Positions 1 to 11,845 of a stretch of 64,000 nucleotides of DNA are shown here, in pieces (within the stretch, counting starts at the first letter, position 1; each line of letters opens with the position of its first letter). The notes beneath the pieces were generated by a model. It was not told the DNA's origin, searched no databases, and saw only the letters and a program-made list of their open reading frames with translations. The translations under genes and the position numbers were made by a program. This DNA comes from Karstenula rhodostoma CBS 690.94 (lineage: Eukaryota > Ascomycota > Dothideomycetes > Pleosporales > Didymosphaeriaceae): contig MU001502.1 in assembly GCA_010093485.1 (NCBI GenBank), positions 144,057-208,056 on the forward strand. Reading direction: 5' to 3'.

Positions 1-1575
1 TGGTGAGGAGCGTAACCTTGTCAATGGGGTCGAGCGACTTGAGGTTGTGGGAAGAAGCAAGAGCAGCGACAGCCATCATCCAGTTAACGTCCTGGCCCTC
101 GGCGACGTAGGGCTCGCGGATGGAGAGCTGGTTGGCGGTGAGAGTACCGGTCTTGTCAGAGCAGAGAACGTCAACACCAGCGAGGGACTCGATGGCAGTA
201 AGCTTCTGGACAATGGCCCTTTCCTTGGCGAGGTATGCGGCACCGACGGCGAGTGTGGTGGTCGTGACGACGGGGAGACCGACAGGGACACCGACGATGA
301 GGAGGATCAAAGCGTAGTGGAGAAGGGTGACGGAGCTCTCGGTTCCACCGCGATGAGTAGCGATACCCAAGTGGCGGAAGAAACCACCGATCCAGGCAGC
401 GAGGATGAAGAACATGACGAGGACGAGAAGAGCGGTACCGATGGAGTTCATGATGGCCTTGAAATGACCTGCGATGGATTAGCTGGTGCTCGATGGAATT
501 TCAGTGCAATACAACGTACCCTGGTCCTTGGCTCCCTGAACAAGACTGGCGGTGCGACCGACGAAGGAGTGCCTGGCGGTGGTGAGGGCGATACCGTAGG
601 CCTTGCCGCGCTTGCAGCCGGTGGTGTAGTAGGCAACCTCGCCCATGTACTTGTCGACGGCGAGGGACTCTCCGGTGATGGCAGACTGGTCGGTGGCAAC
701 GAGGGAGTGTCCCTGGGAGATGGGGCGCTCCTCGTCAATGTTCTCGTCGTCCTTTTCATCCTCGGGGTCGGAAGAGTCATCGAAGAGGTCCTCCTCCTTC
801 ATCTGGAGGTAGCGCTCAAAGTCCTCGGGGGTGTCGTAGTTGCAGATCAGGCGGACATCGGCAGGGCAGGTCTGGCCTTCCTCGATGATGATGATATCAC
901 CAGGGACGATTTCGCGGGCGAGGATGGTCTGCTCGCCACCGTCACGGACAACGGTGGCCTTCATGGCAATGTCACCACGGAGAGAAGCGACGACGTCGGC
1001 AGCCTGCTTTTCCTGGTACCAGCCGACGAAGGCGTTGAGAAGAAGAATACCGCAGATGACACCGAAATCGACCCAATCGCCGAGACCGGCAGCGAGCAGG
1101 GCGGCGAGTTCCATGATGTAGAGAATGGGACCTTGGAAGTAGCTGAGGAATTGCTTGAGGAGGTTAGTCTTCTCCGTCGCAAGCTCGTTGAAGCCAAAGC
1201 GCTTGCGGCGGCTCTCCACCTCGGAGGTGGTGATACCCTGGCGGATGTCGCTGTTGAGCATCTGCGGATGGGGTCAGCGTGTGCCATTGCGACGTCAGTC
1301 GGGGGTTTGGGGATGGGTACATCATCGGGGACGACAGAGGCGTCGGCGACGGCAGGGCCCTTGCCGCTGGAGGCCCAGAACTTCCACCAGGGCTTCTTCT
1401 CCTCGACGGGCTTGTGCTCGAGCTGGGCGGCGCGCGGGTCGCGGTAGAACTGGATGTACTTTTGGAGGGCGGCATACTCGTCCATGCCCTCAAAGGCCGT
1501 CAGCGACACGATGGACTTTGAGCGGGTCGCGACCGAGGCATTGCGCTCGATCTCTTCGCTGTGACCGCGAGCCAT
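1..1575 (-). CDS. PMA1: Plasma-membrane H+-ATPase (P3A type), N-terminal part, truncated by window edge
   Basis: P-type proton pump that sets the plasma-membrane potential. Start at 1575 (ATG in a TCACCATGG context); an in-frame ATG at 1593 is the alternative. Exons 1321-1575, 520-1261 and 1-468; introns 1262-1320 (59 nt) and 469-519 (51 nt) both restore frame. Visible: a Ser/Thr-rich N-terminus with a KKPWWKFW stretch, the first transmembrane pair (PILYIMELAALLAAGL, VICGILLLNAFVGWY), the actuator motif TGES, the third and fourth membrane segments, PVGLP and the phosphorylation motif CSDKTGT. The nucleotide-binding domain and C-terminal autoinhibitory tail lie off the left edge. Compared with the classical yeast-type pump, there is an acidic insert of roughly 40 residues (EEDLFDDSSDPEDEKDDEN) just before the TGES loop. 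I believe this marks a second fungal isoform class; that is from memory of the family. Family assignment is very secure; isoform is inferred. Confidence 0.95.
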
Positions 1576-2098
1576 GGTGAAAGAATGCTGCAAGGAAAGG
1601 CTATCTCATTCAATTGCAGGCAACCAGCGAGAGGTGTTGGGGAGGTGTTGTCGAGGGAGGCACACTCTGCTGCACTGCACTGCTTGGGCGGACAAAGGAA
1701 GCGGCACGAGAGAGAGAGGTTCCGAGGCAGCGAGGGGAAGGCACGCTTTATCACGGCGGGCTTGCTGGAGCGCACGCACGGGCCCTGCTTCCGCGTTGGG
1801 TGGTCTACGTCAAAAACTTCAACCTGGCTGCAGGCCGCGCCGATGCGAGCGTCCATCAGGTTTCCGACCTATCCGATTGCCTCTGGCGGCGCACTGGCCG
1901 CCATGCTGTTGTAAAATACCTCGCTCTCATCACATAGCGCCCGAAGCAGGCAAGTGGTCGGTAGCTCGCAGGACGCCGAGGCGTGAGCTACCCCAGCCGA
2001 TCCAAGCTCCATCGCCTGCGCTATCGAGGCCTGCCAGTCCGGGCGGCCCCCTGCGATGCGCCCGTTGCCCCAGCAGCGTGCGAGTGGATGCCGACCCG

Positions 2099-2136
2099 CT
2101 GCTTGCTGCTTGCTGCTTGCTGCTTGCTGCTTGCTG
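2099..2136. repeat. 7-bp tandem repeat, about 5 copies
   Basis: Five consecutive copies of GCTTGCT at 2101-2135. Low-complexity microsatellite in the upstream region of the H+-ATPase; no function visible. Confidence 0.9.
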
Positions 2137-2515
2137 GCGGTGGGCCGCGGCCTGCAAAACCCAATGCCTGCACAGCAACAGTGCACCGAATGCACCGAAA
2201 AGCGCGCAGTTCCAGCACCATCCACGGGCGCCATTGCCCAATCACCGCCTGCGCGTCGGTGAGGTCAGCGCGGCACCGATCAGCACTGGCGCCGCTGAGG
2301 GCTTCATGATGCCCTCGCCCGCACAATGACGTGGGTGCGGTTCGGGCGGATCAACACCACCTTTGTGGCCGCCCGCCGCCTGCCGTGTGTCACGTCCTCC
2401 TCTCGTCACTCGTCGTTGCAGGAGCCCTCTGCAGCCTCAAGCTTTGGATTCGCATTGCGCCCCGAGTCAAGCTTCGGTCCCGCTTGGCGCGCCCGCCGCA
2501 GGTCCTGTCTGTGTG

Positions 2516-2556
2516 TCTGTCTGTTGTCTGTCTGTTGTCTGTCTGTTGTCTGTCTG
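2516..2556. repeat. 11-bp tandem repeat, nearly 4 copies
   Basis: Consecutive CTGTCTGTTGT units, the last one degenerate. Pyrimidine-rich on this strand. Confidence 0.85.
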
Positions 2557-4050
2557 ATGGCGGTTTCAATGCGCCCTTGGTTGACCGCCTCGGCGTCTGG
2601 CATTTTCCTGGACCGCCGCTAGCTGCCCGTAAATTCGCAATTTTCTGAGACCCGCAGCAGGCTCGCTCAGTCTCGACGCACCCCCGCCGCTGTCGCTGGT
2701 CGTTGGGCGTGGTCGTAGCCGTGGCCGTGGCCGTGGCCCTGCATGGAAGGCTGAGATTGCTGTTGAGCGCCGCCAGCACGCCCCGAACATTGGGCCGTTT
2801 GCGTGTCTGGTGCACGACTGCATTGCGGGCTGGACTGCGGGCTTGGCGGCTGGCTGCTCCCCAGATGTGAAGGAGAGAGCGCGGCCGGGCGACTGGCTTG
2901 TTCCTGTTGAGCGCCCCACCGCCAGCCTGAATAAGCTAGCCCGCCCGCACGCTGATTCGCTCGCCTCGCCTCGTCTCTGCCTCTGCCCAGCCCGCCGCTC
3001 TGCACTCCAGCCTTGCCTTGCCTTCCCGCCTGCCCAACGATTCACAGTGCAGCCGTTTGTTTCGTGCATCCCCATCACCGCTCCAGACTTCACCCTTCAA
3101 ACACCCACACCTGCACCTGGCCCAGCCTGTTCGCGCCGCCCGCCATCGAGGAGCGTTGCCGAGGCAGGCCCCCAGCCTCGCGCGCCATGACTCGAGTCAA
3201 CCAGCGCTGCACACCTCAACCGAAATGAGCCACGTGACCCCGTCCCACCGCGCTTGCAGTCCGGCACCAGCCATAACACACAATAATAACACCTTGGACC
3301 CCGACAGCCTGCGGCCGATGGCTGGCCGAACCATCCACCCCCACAACAGCCTCCGTTCGCGGAAATAACCACCCTTGCTGTCATTGTCGCCATTGTGATT
3401 GGCATTGCCGCGCCTTGTCCATGCCCCGACGCTGCTCCAGATAACGCCCCTGGAACGCGCCCGAGACGCACACAACAAACAGCTGCATGGGGAACAGAGC
3501 CTCATTTGTGCCTCGCCCTCTCTCGCCGCTCGCTCGCCGCTGCTCGAGCGCGAGCACCCGCTGCCACGTCTCCAGACCCCAGAAGCCTCGCCTGTGGGCA
3601 TTGCCGGCCCTGTGGCTCTGCGGCATTTTCTCACCACGTCGGAAGCCGCCTCGTGGCGACGCGCCGACTTTGGCCCGCAAGCGTCGCCGTGAGATAGCTA
3701 CCATGACTCCGATGACTATACACCATCTACACATTCTTCCTCGTCAAACCGCCGTTTGTTCGTGGCCACTCCCCATCTTCCCAGCCACCCGGCCCGCCCG
3801 TTCCAAATACCACGCGGGCGTTGCAGATGTGTTTTCAACGCCGTCCAACGCCGATCCCGCTCCCCAAACTACCCGATGCAGTGTGCTGTCACAGCACATC
3901 CTCCTCAGGTTTCCAACTCCGTTGCCAACACTTTTGAATTGCCCGCTTCACTTTGCTCGTCTCGTGAATTAGCCGACTTTCATTCATTGCGCAATCCATA
4001 TGCTGTCGATCTTTCGGCACATACTCTACCTCCATGCCTCAATCAGGATA

Positions 4051-4130
4051 GACCGTCTTGGTACTATCCAACCGTCTTGGGACTATCTGACCGTCTTGGT
4101 GCTGTCTGATTGACCGTCTTGGTACTATCC
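4051..4130. repeat. Four imperfect copies of a 19-bp GACCGTCTTGG unit
   Basis: Units starting near 4051, 4070, 4089 and 4112 all begin (A/G)ACCGTCTTGG and continue with (T/G)(A/G)CT(A/G)TC. The third unit carries a 4-bp insertion. Lies between the ATPase leader and the gene at 5136. Confidence 0.85.
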
Positions 4131-5135
4131 GGATGACAGTCTACCGCATGGCATGCGTGGTGTACCGGTTTTCGCAACTCTTGCCCCATGTACCCTCGAT
4201 GCTCGCCATCTCAGGCCGCCACTAGCATCCGCGTGGGACGTGGGATTGACCTGCCTCGTACGAAGCACCGCTCGCCCAAACCGAGTAGCCTATCCGCCAC
4301 GCCAAGTGCCGCACCCTCTTTCACCGCTGCTCATCCTACTCTATGTGACAAAGTTTTTTTCCAGCCTCAAACCAAAGTCCGGCCAGTGCGGCCAATATAT
4401 GACGCGCCGAGCAACTAATCGCAAAACGTTTGGGTACCACACTCTTCTCCAAGTTACTCTACGTTACACTATACGCGCGCGGCATACGCAGGGCAATGCT
4501 TCGGGTCCGCGGGAGACTACGTAGAGGAGTGGATTGCGCGATTTTCTCTGGTAGATACTTCGGCCTGCATATATCTTCCAAGCATGCCGTTGTATCCTAG
4601 CGCTGGCTTCTCGCGTTCGCAAGTCGATCTTTGCTCACCGACTATTGTGCGCCTTTCCTCTGAGAAACGATCAATTTGCTTCTGGAAATATACATGGTGC
4701 GACCATCTCGATTCCGAGTGATTCTGGCTGCCCATGAGTTCCAGCTCACCTTCTTTCCAAAACCGGGCGATGCTCACGTGAGAAACCAAGCCCTCTTGAG
4801 ACTAGCCCATCTTCTTTTCGACGCGTCGACGTTCCTGACTGCACTTCAATGACCGCGCGAGCCACAAGAACGCGCGTCTTTCAGCGCTTGCTCTCGTGCG
4901 AATTGTCTTTTGCTGTTCTCTAACATTCACTGTCGGTCAGACAGAACGCTGGCGCAGCTCCACTGCGTAGGAGGTCCACAGGTTACACTCGCGTTGCTCA
5001 ACCACTACCTCTGTTATCCAGCACTTGGACAGCGCAAGGGCACTCCGTACCCCAACCTCGCTTTGTCTTGCCTGGCAATGGACTGTGGTTATACGTGTTA
5101 CTGTTAGAATTTGATGTCGAGGAGCGCGTCAAGCT

Positions 5136-7018
5136 ATGGCGCAATGCACCCATGCGCGAGTCAATCAGCTTTCCCGCGCAGCACGTCAGCTGCAGCTGAA
5201 ACCTTCGTTCACGACAGTAAATTTTGAAGAAGCGCATGGCCCTTTACCCCCTATTCTATATACAGACCGTTGGCTGCACATCATACCAATCTTTCGAGGC
5301 AGAAACCGCTGGATCGTTCCTGGCCTCTGGGACCGTGCGCTGGATACAGATATTGCTGTTGTGAATGCCCGCGCCAGAAGCGATATGCGATCTGTAGCAA
5401 TCCGAGAGGCTGACTATATAATTGCCCTTCGGCGACTTCGCACCAGTCAGCCACATGAACGTTTACTGAACGAGAAGCTCGCCTCTCTGCACAGAGGTGA
5501 ATATCTCATAGAGAGGGGGGTTCTCCTTATTCGTCTTCTCACTCAGGATATTCGGTCTATTGCGGACTGGTTTTTTTCCACTCCCCCTCGTATGTATTCC
5601 CGAGGGCACTTGCGTTGACGTTACTAATGATGATTTCTGCAGACGTTTGCGGGCCTCTAGAAAATCTCCACGAGCAGATTATGTCCGACTTGATAGACCT
5701 AGAACACGCGGTGAAAATCTTCAGCAATGTGCTAAGAGTCCGACTGAACGAACTCCTAGGGGCCACTACAATGCAACACATGGCGGCCATGCACAAGCTG
5801 GAGAATCCCCTCAGACAAGAATTCGACAAGAGACATGCCATGCAAAAATCGGTGCGGTTCATTTGGAAACAAACAAGGCCTGCTGGCGACTTTAGCTCCA
5901 CCTTGCAAGATGAGGAACACGAATTCTACGTGAATACTCAAAGGAATATGTTCGGTGACCTCGATGCCTTGATGGCTCACGAAGAAACCCAAAAAAAACT
6001 CGCGCTCGATCATTCCCCAGCTAGATGGATATCCACAAGTTTCACGACCTATTTTGAACACGTTATGCAGCACCAATGGGCATCACTCTACCGCCAATTA
6101 TACTCTACAATGAAGCTTAAATTTCGGGACGACATGTCACCCCACCAAAACGATTTGCGAACGCATGCACACACCTCTTTCAGACGGATTATCGAAAAAC
6201 AAGGATACCACCTCCCACATCCGTATGGACGGAACGGCTGCCACAGCCAGGGCTTGTTCACGCTCGTCCGGGAGCTGCAGTGGATTCGCACCTACCGCAT
6301 CGAGAGGTTCCCTGAATCCGTTGACGAGGAAGACATCCGTCTGGCTCGTGGCTTGCACACGCGCATGCGTAAGCTGATTTTCAGCAGAGCCCGCACCGAG
6401 AATGAGCGCGGCTACCGGGCCAGTGTGCGGGAAGAAGAACGCTTGGCCCGTGAATCCGGCGATGGCATGCGCCAGGGGCTGCACCGCAATACTGACAACA
6501 GCTCACGCCGCCATACACAGGCCACTGCGGACGCACGAAGACCACAAGAAAGCTTTGAGAGGGAGAGCGGCGTCGAAAGCTCCCGGTCTCTTGCCACAGC
6601 TGAACAATCTCAACGCAAGGTCCCAGCTCTGGTCATGGCTTTCCAAGCTCTCAAGGCTTCTCAGAGCGCACAGGTGAAGACACTCGCACAAAGAAGCAAC
6701 TCCTCGAGCGCCCCGAAGGAACGAAAGATGGAACCTCAAATGGCGGTGTCGCGCACCAAAGAACCCGGTGTTCGCTTCCCCTCCGCTGGGAGAGAATCGG
6801 AACCCGTTCTGGCTGGGCGGGAAAGGTTGGAAATCCCGAAATTTATCTCCAACGTAGCACCCAAAGCACGCCACAAGGGTACTCCTAGAGCAACATCCAA
6901 CATCGCCACCACCAAGACGAGGAGGAGCACTCCTTCGAAGGCTCAAAAGGTGGGTGTTGGCACAAGACTCGCTAACATTTTGCACGCTCAGAATACCCTT
7001 GCGGATAAGCAGCGTTGA
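5136..7018 (+). CDS. Unrecognised basic protein, 609 residues, one intron
   Basis: I do not recognise this gene. Exon 1 5136-5589 and exon 2 5643-7018 are joined by a 53-nt intron with donor GTATGT, a TTACTAAT branch site and acceptor TTCTGCAG. The junction keeps frame (phase 1), giving 609 residues. The first 250 residues look globular and helical with many Arg/His and hydrophobic residues. The last 220 (from about 6370) are rich in Arg, Ser, Lys and Glu, look disordered, and end in a basic tail. No signal peptide or membrane segment is seen. The start ATG sits in GCTATGG. An unspliced reading would give two separate shorter proteins, but the textbook intron signals argue for one. Function unknown; possibly a lineage-restricted protein. 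Confidence 0.7.
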
Positions 7019-7720
7019 AGCGGAATCTGCTGCCTTTGTACTATTACTTAATATCCCCGGCTTCGGGTGAGACAATATATTCGAAGTGTGCCGTGTACAA
7101 CAATTACAATGACAGTGTTATATATACCAGTGGAAACGAAGGAGGTCGAATATAGCATCATATCGCGCCTCGGTACAATTTACACACACCCATATTTTTA
7201 CATCGTCCGGCACTGTCTCTGGTTCAATTTCACATACTTGACTCCGTCCGTTTTGGCGAAACTTAGCCCGTGGTATATCCACCTGTCGGCTGAATGACTG
7301 GGATGACTAGAATTGGTAATATGGGAAAAGCGATACACATACGCCCCCGACACCCACACTTCCCGAGCATCTCACTAATCGTGAACTTCGCATGGTCATC
7401 TGTCGGTACTATCTCACACGGAGTACTTCACAAGAAGCAGAGGACGACTAACCCCACCAACAGCTACCAGCTCATCTTCCAAAGCTGGGCTGGTTCCTGC
7501 AGCGCCCTTGATTATATGCTCTTTACGTAATGCACACTGTACGAGCACTCGGCATCCATAGGGCTGAAGGACGATTCATCAATTCGGCAACGCATCGTTT
7601 CGGCAATTGCTTCCTCTCCGCATTTCGTCTGCAGCTTACAACACAACACCACCAACACTACATAAACCATGCCTAGACAGCGCACAACATCAGGACGCGT
7701 TCGCCCTCCACATCACTACT
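7019..7720. other. Intergenic, no gene seen
   Basis: 3' flank of the 5136-7018 gene and promoter of the hydrolase. AT-richer than its neighbours. I see no supported frame or repeat. Confidence 0.5.
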
Positions 7721-8755
7721 ATGCTCCTCTCCCTCCTCATCCTCGCCCTCCCCGGGCAATCAGCCTCGGAACGACCCCACAAACCCATCACCCTCTCCAG
7801 CACCGGCGGCTTCACAATCGGCGGCCGCACCATCCCCGCCCCCTCCAACCCAAACCTAACCCTTTCATGCGACCACGGCTACATGGAGTACTTCCTCCCA
7901 CTGCGCCCCCGCAAAACCTCGCTCGTCATGTGGCACTCCTCCTCGACCCAAGTATGGCAAAACACCTGGTCGGGCGGCCCAGGCTTCAAAGACCTCTTCC
8001 TCCAGCGCGACTACCCGGTCTACCTCTGGGACGGCCCCCACGTCGGCCGCGCAAACTGGCCGTGCTCACCAACGCTCAACCTCCCCACATCCACCGACGC
8101 CACGAACTTCCTCGCCTGGAACTTCGGCCCCAGCTACAAAGAATGGTGGCCGGACGTCCGCTTCCCCACACACGACGCCGCCGCCTGGCACCAAGCCACC
8201 TCGGCGCGCTACATCGAATACGAAACAAAAGCCAACGTCGACCTGCACGCGCGCGCCGCCGCCACCGCCGCCGACTCGGGCAGCGCAGGCACAAACATCG
8301 TATACCTCACCAATTCCGCCGCCGGCCTCCGCGCTCAACTCGCCGCCACCCTCTCCGCCACGACAAACATCAAAGCCATCGTCGCCTACGAGTCCATCGG
8401 GTTCGTCTACCCCGACTCCGCGAACGTCACCGCGGGCGTGGGCGGCTTCGGGCCGTACGTCGTGTCTGGGGCGCAGTTTCGGAAGCTGGCGGCTGTGCCG
8501 GCCGTGTTGTTTGTGTGGGGGGATCATAGGGGGGAGGGGTTTGGAAGTTTGGCGGAGAGTAGGAGGGTCGCGGGGTTGATTAATGAGGTTGGGGGGAATG
8601 CAAGGGTGGTCAAGTTGGGGGAGGTGGGGGTCAGGGGCGCGACGCATGTGCCGTTTGCAGATTTAGGGAATGAAGATGTAGCGGAGTTGTTGGAGGGATT
8701 TTTAGAGGGGGAGGGGTTGGATGGGTATGTGGATGGGGAGGGTGAGGGGGAGTGA
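7721..8755 (+). CDS. Secreted alpha/beta-hydrolase-fold protein (putative esterase)
   Basis: Intronless, 344 residues from the ATG at 7721. This start is preferred over an upstream in-frame ATG at 7607 because it opens directly into a signal peptide (MLLSLLILALPGQSAS). The fold is suggested by the oxyanion-type segment WSGGPGFKDLFLQRDYPVYLWD, by a beta-strand/elbow with Ser199 (YLTNSAAG) in place of the usual GxSxG, by a strand ending VLFVWGDHRG (acidic triad position) and by His309 in GATHVPFADLGNEDVAELL, which matches the C-terminal His motif of bacterial and fungal secreted alpha/beta hydrolases. The C-terminal codons (8500 onward) switch to a very G-rich third position and the tail is Gly/Glu-rich. 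Substrate cannot be predicted. The N-S-A-A-G elbow lacks the first Gly of GxSxG, so activity is not certain. Confidence 0.75.
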   Translation: MLLSLLILALPGQSASERPHKPITLSSTGGFTIGGRTIPAPSNPNLTLSCDHGYMEYFLPLRPRKTSLVMWHSSSTQVWQNTWSGGPGFKDLFLQRDYPVYLWDGPHVGRANWPCSPTLNLPTSTDATNFLAWNFGPSYKEWWPDVRFPTHDAAAWHQATSARYIEYETKANVDLHARAAATAADSGSAGTNIVYLTNSAAGLRAQLAATLSATTNIKAIVAYESIGFVYPDSANVTAGVGGFGPYVVSGAQFRKLAAVPAVLFVWGDHRGEGFGSLAESRRVAGLINEVGGNARVVKLGEVGVRGATHVPFADLGNEDVAELLEGFLEGEGLDGYVDGEGEGE

Positions 8756-10884
8756 GGTGGTTTTGGATGGGTGCCTTCCTCACATGGATAGGGCAAGCAC
8801 GCTAGTGTGGAAACAATGTGCTCACCTTCACTTCTTTCACGCCACTCACCTCTTCAACGTCAACCCGCTTCTACCAGAATCCCGAGCTATCGAACAGGAC
8901 ACGCCACCTAGCAAACCCACCAACGACCCGTATCATGATCGATTGCGTACCCTATGCAACACGATCGGCCACAGGAAAAGAAGCCTTCCTCTGATCAAGT
9001 CGGGACGCGTGCATGCCGTGCCGCATGGAAAAGATAGTAACCCCTTTATTATCAATTACTACCGCGGTGTGTTTAATACTCTAGAGGGGACGATAGTAGG
9101 CGACGGTTGCTGATATGTATCTGCATGATCGATCGCTTTCAGAACATCTTTGAACCACATCCTCTCCTGATCGATAGTAGCCGTGTCCTCCGCAAAGAGT
9201 TTTCTTGTGTTTGAACATCAAGTCACGGGTTCATCTTCCTCCAAAACCATCACAACCATTGGGTGTGCGTGCTCGCGTTGAGTGATTGGTCGTGGAAGGT
9301 GTACGACCCACCTAACGAATCAAATTTGATACTTCGCGCGCTCGGGTAAGCCGCGGCAAAACACAGTAAAGGAACTCGGTGGGGTGCCCGCCCCCCCCCC
9401 CCCACCAACGAATACAAATAAGAAGAGATGTTCGGAAGTATTATGGCTACGATGGCTCTGCTTACAAAGTAGTGCTGCTGGCGTGGCCAATGGCACACGA
9501 AACACGCTCGATGTCCCCAGCAGATGAACGGGAGCTATTGCGGGCTGTATACGCGGCCGACATATTCGAGAATGGTCGTCACAGCTCGCGATGCAGTCGC
9601 AGAGCGATGTGGTTTTAATGAGCCCGTACGATAGGTGGTGATGGCGTCCATCGGTTAGGGAAGCTACGGAAATACTTGATGCGCGTTTCGGCACGCGTTG
9701 ACTGCGTAGTCTGCGCCCGCATTTGGAACACGCCGCCTATCGCTACCACCGATCAAGTGGCGCAGTGGGGTCGTCGGGCTGACTCGAGGAATTTAGTGAC
9801 TCGTCAAGCTGGAAAGGCTGCACTTGATGTACCTCGACGCTATCCAGGCTGCTCGTTCGTGACGACAAACCCCATATGCAAAGTCCACCCTGGTTGGGCA
9901 TTCGCAATGCCATTTATCGCGATTCTGCTGCTTTTATTGGGAAGCCAGGACGGTAGTGTCAGTGGACGTATCGAAGTTGGCCGCGCGTAGTGAGTCTAAC
10001 ACGGCTGGGTGAGTCTTAGAACAGGTGTGGATTGACTCACCAGTACAGGTGGCGATATATGTGCCAGGAGGGCTTGAGATCTGATGGAAAAATACTTCGT
10101 TCATGCTCGCCAGTGGGAATTCAAACATTCTCGAATATCCCTCTTGGTACTGGGTTTTCTGGACTTGATGAATTTTTTCCTCTGGTTTTCCTTCGACAAT
10201 ATCCTGGATGATCTGAGCTCCGGGTATTCTTGCATCTGAGAAGACTTGAGTTGACGAACTCGTCTGGCGAAAAGAGGGGGGCAAAGAAAACGACACACGG
10301 CCAGTTAAAAAAGTAACACCAAAACAAATGGCTCATACACTATGATAACATATATTGTATGAGGGCGGGTAAGTAACGAAGTAGGAATAACAAGGCGTTG
10401 TACTTTACCAATGCACAGAGGGACCAAAAAAGCGGCTAAGGCGTGCTCCAGCGTCGATGCGCAGAGCTAACCAAAAGGGGCTAGTAATAATGCTTTCAGT
10501 ATTACGCCAGGTCACAGACGGTGTGTTCTCCAAAAATTGTTTCTTCGGAGTCATCACTGCGACGACTAATAGGCCATGACTCGCCACCATGAGTTAGTTG
10601 CCAAAGAGGACACACAAAGAGAGTGCTACCTCTCGTCAACTCACAACATTTTTCATGAAGCGCTGCCTGATGACATGTACAAGAGGCTGAAAGAAACAAA
10701 GCGACTGGGTCTGAGACATGCCGTGGGGGAGTCATGGTCGAGGTGTATAAATGCATAGCGATGTGCTCTCTGGCCCTCGTCTACAGACACAAACAGTGAT
10801 CTTTATACACAGTCTTCTATCGTTGGCACCCAATCTGCCCGTGCGTATCCAAACCCGACAACGCAAAAACCCGTCCTCGAACCC
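8756..10884. other. Intergenic, no confident gene
   Basis: About 2.1 kb. It contains a run of about 13-14 C near 9391-9405. A minus-strand open frame of 120 codons at 9934-10296 is preceded by a plausible intron acceptor (TTTCGCCAG) and contains a donor-like GTGAGT, so it could be an exon of a small lost or orphan gene. I recognise nothing in it and do not call it. The right end carries the promoter of the gene at 10885. Confidence 0.4.
10746..10752 (+). promoter_or_regulatory. TATA box
   Basis: TATAAAT about 135 bp upstream of the ATG at 10885, suitably placed for that gene. Confidence 0.5.
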
Positions 10885-11759
10885 ATGGCCAACAACGATA
10901 ATCCCCCACCCTATAACCAAGGCGGCTTCTTCAACGTGCCCCCATGGACCTGGCGAGGCCGCTTCCTCGGTCATGATATTCCTATAACCAAACACTCATT
11001 CTACGATGCCTGCACTCTCCGAGGGCACGAGTGGGACGCCACGGTGAGAGGAGCCGACGAACCCGCTCCAGGCCACGGCGAAGTGGACGTCGCCAGCCTA
11101 TCTCCCTCTGCCTTCGCGGCACTAGAAGAAGACGACGATCCTCCAGACACGCACCTCAAACACGTGGCGCAGCAGTTCTTCAAGAGCCACATCTGGACGG
11201 TCGACCTTGCGCGTGACCCCGGCACCAAAGTAACCATGTGGGCGGTGCTAGTTAACGAGGACTTCAAACCCGACCCGCAGCTAAGCGGCGCCGGTCTAGT
11301 GTCCGGATTCGAGCTGAGATATTCCAATAAGAAGGTCTATCGCAATAACCAGTATAAGCTGTACGTGCTACTCTTGCTAAGTGAGGAGCTGGGGCTCGGA
11401 CAGGTTTTCCCCATTGTTGAGGATGCGGTTGAGATGAACAAGAGCGACACGGTGGGCTGGGATGAAACGCTGCAGGTGAATTTGACTTGTAGGTCTTCCG
11501 GTTTCTTATGATGATGAGTATGTTGCTGACTGGTGCAGTTAAAAAAATGTATAATGCCCTGATCGACTATTATCATTCTGAGAGGGGCCAAGGTATACAG
11601 ACTAAGTTTGTTTGTCCGCTTCTCTGGCCTAATAGGGGAGAGGATGATGAGAGGGGAGAGGAGGATGAGAATATGACGACGGGGAGCATCCAGAAAGAGG
11701 GGTTAAGGGAGGTGGATATTACGCCTTGGTTGCAGGAGGGACAGAAATTCAGACTGTAA
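10885..11759 (+). CDS. Unrecognised 274-residue protein, one intron
   Basis: I do not recognise it. Exons 10885-11488 and 11539-11759 flank a 50-nt intron (donor GTAGGT, branch TTGCTGAC, acceptor GTGCAG); the junction is phase 1 and in frame. No signal peptide or membrane segment is seen. The N-terminus is Pro/Asn-rich (NNDNPPPYNQGG), followed by a globular part with WTVDLARDPGTKVTMWAVLV and YKLYVLLLLSEELGLGQVFP. The C-terminal exon has an acidic Glu/Asp stretch and ends TPWLQEGQKFRL. The start is in CCCATGG, a good context, downstream of a TATA box. Mixed beta/alpha content suggests a small cytosolic domain. Existence is supported by intron signals and a clean stop; function is unknown. Confidence 0.65.
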
Positions 11760-11845
11760 TAAGGTCTAGGTGGGCCAGGCGATACTTAAGTATTGAAGTA
11801 AGACAGGTGTCTGGTCGTGAAGGAAAGTTTCTTTAGTGTTTTTCA

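Larger units (their letters stand above)
1576..5135. other. Gene-free region upstream of the H+-ATPase
   Basis: About 3.5 kb with no reading frame I can support. It should hold the promoter and probably a long pyrimidine-rich 5' leader of the H+-ATPase (minus strand) and the promoter of the gene at 5136 (plus strand). Contents seen: three short tandem repeats (listed separately) and CT/GC-rich low-complexity stretches at 2300-3700. A minus-strand frame of 90 codons at 4517-4789 has no recognisable feature and is not called. Confidence 0.5.

Noticed and set aside
47..1447. 466-codon plus-strand open frame
   Set aside because: It is antisense to the H+-ATPase exons; the minus strand carries unmistakable P-type ATPase motifs, and the plus frame is a codon-bias shadow.
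4517..4789. 90-codon minus-strand frame
   Set aside because: Ordinary composition but no motif, homologue or supporting signals.
9934..10296. 120-codon minus-strand frame with possible splice sites
   Set aside because: Protein-like in part, but no family match or complete gene model; kept only as a note in the intergenic entry.
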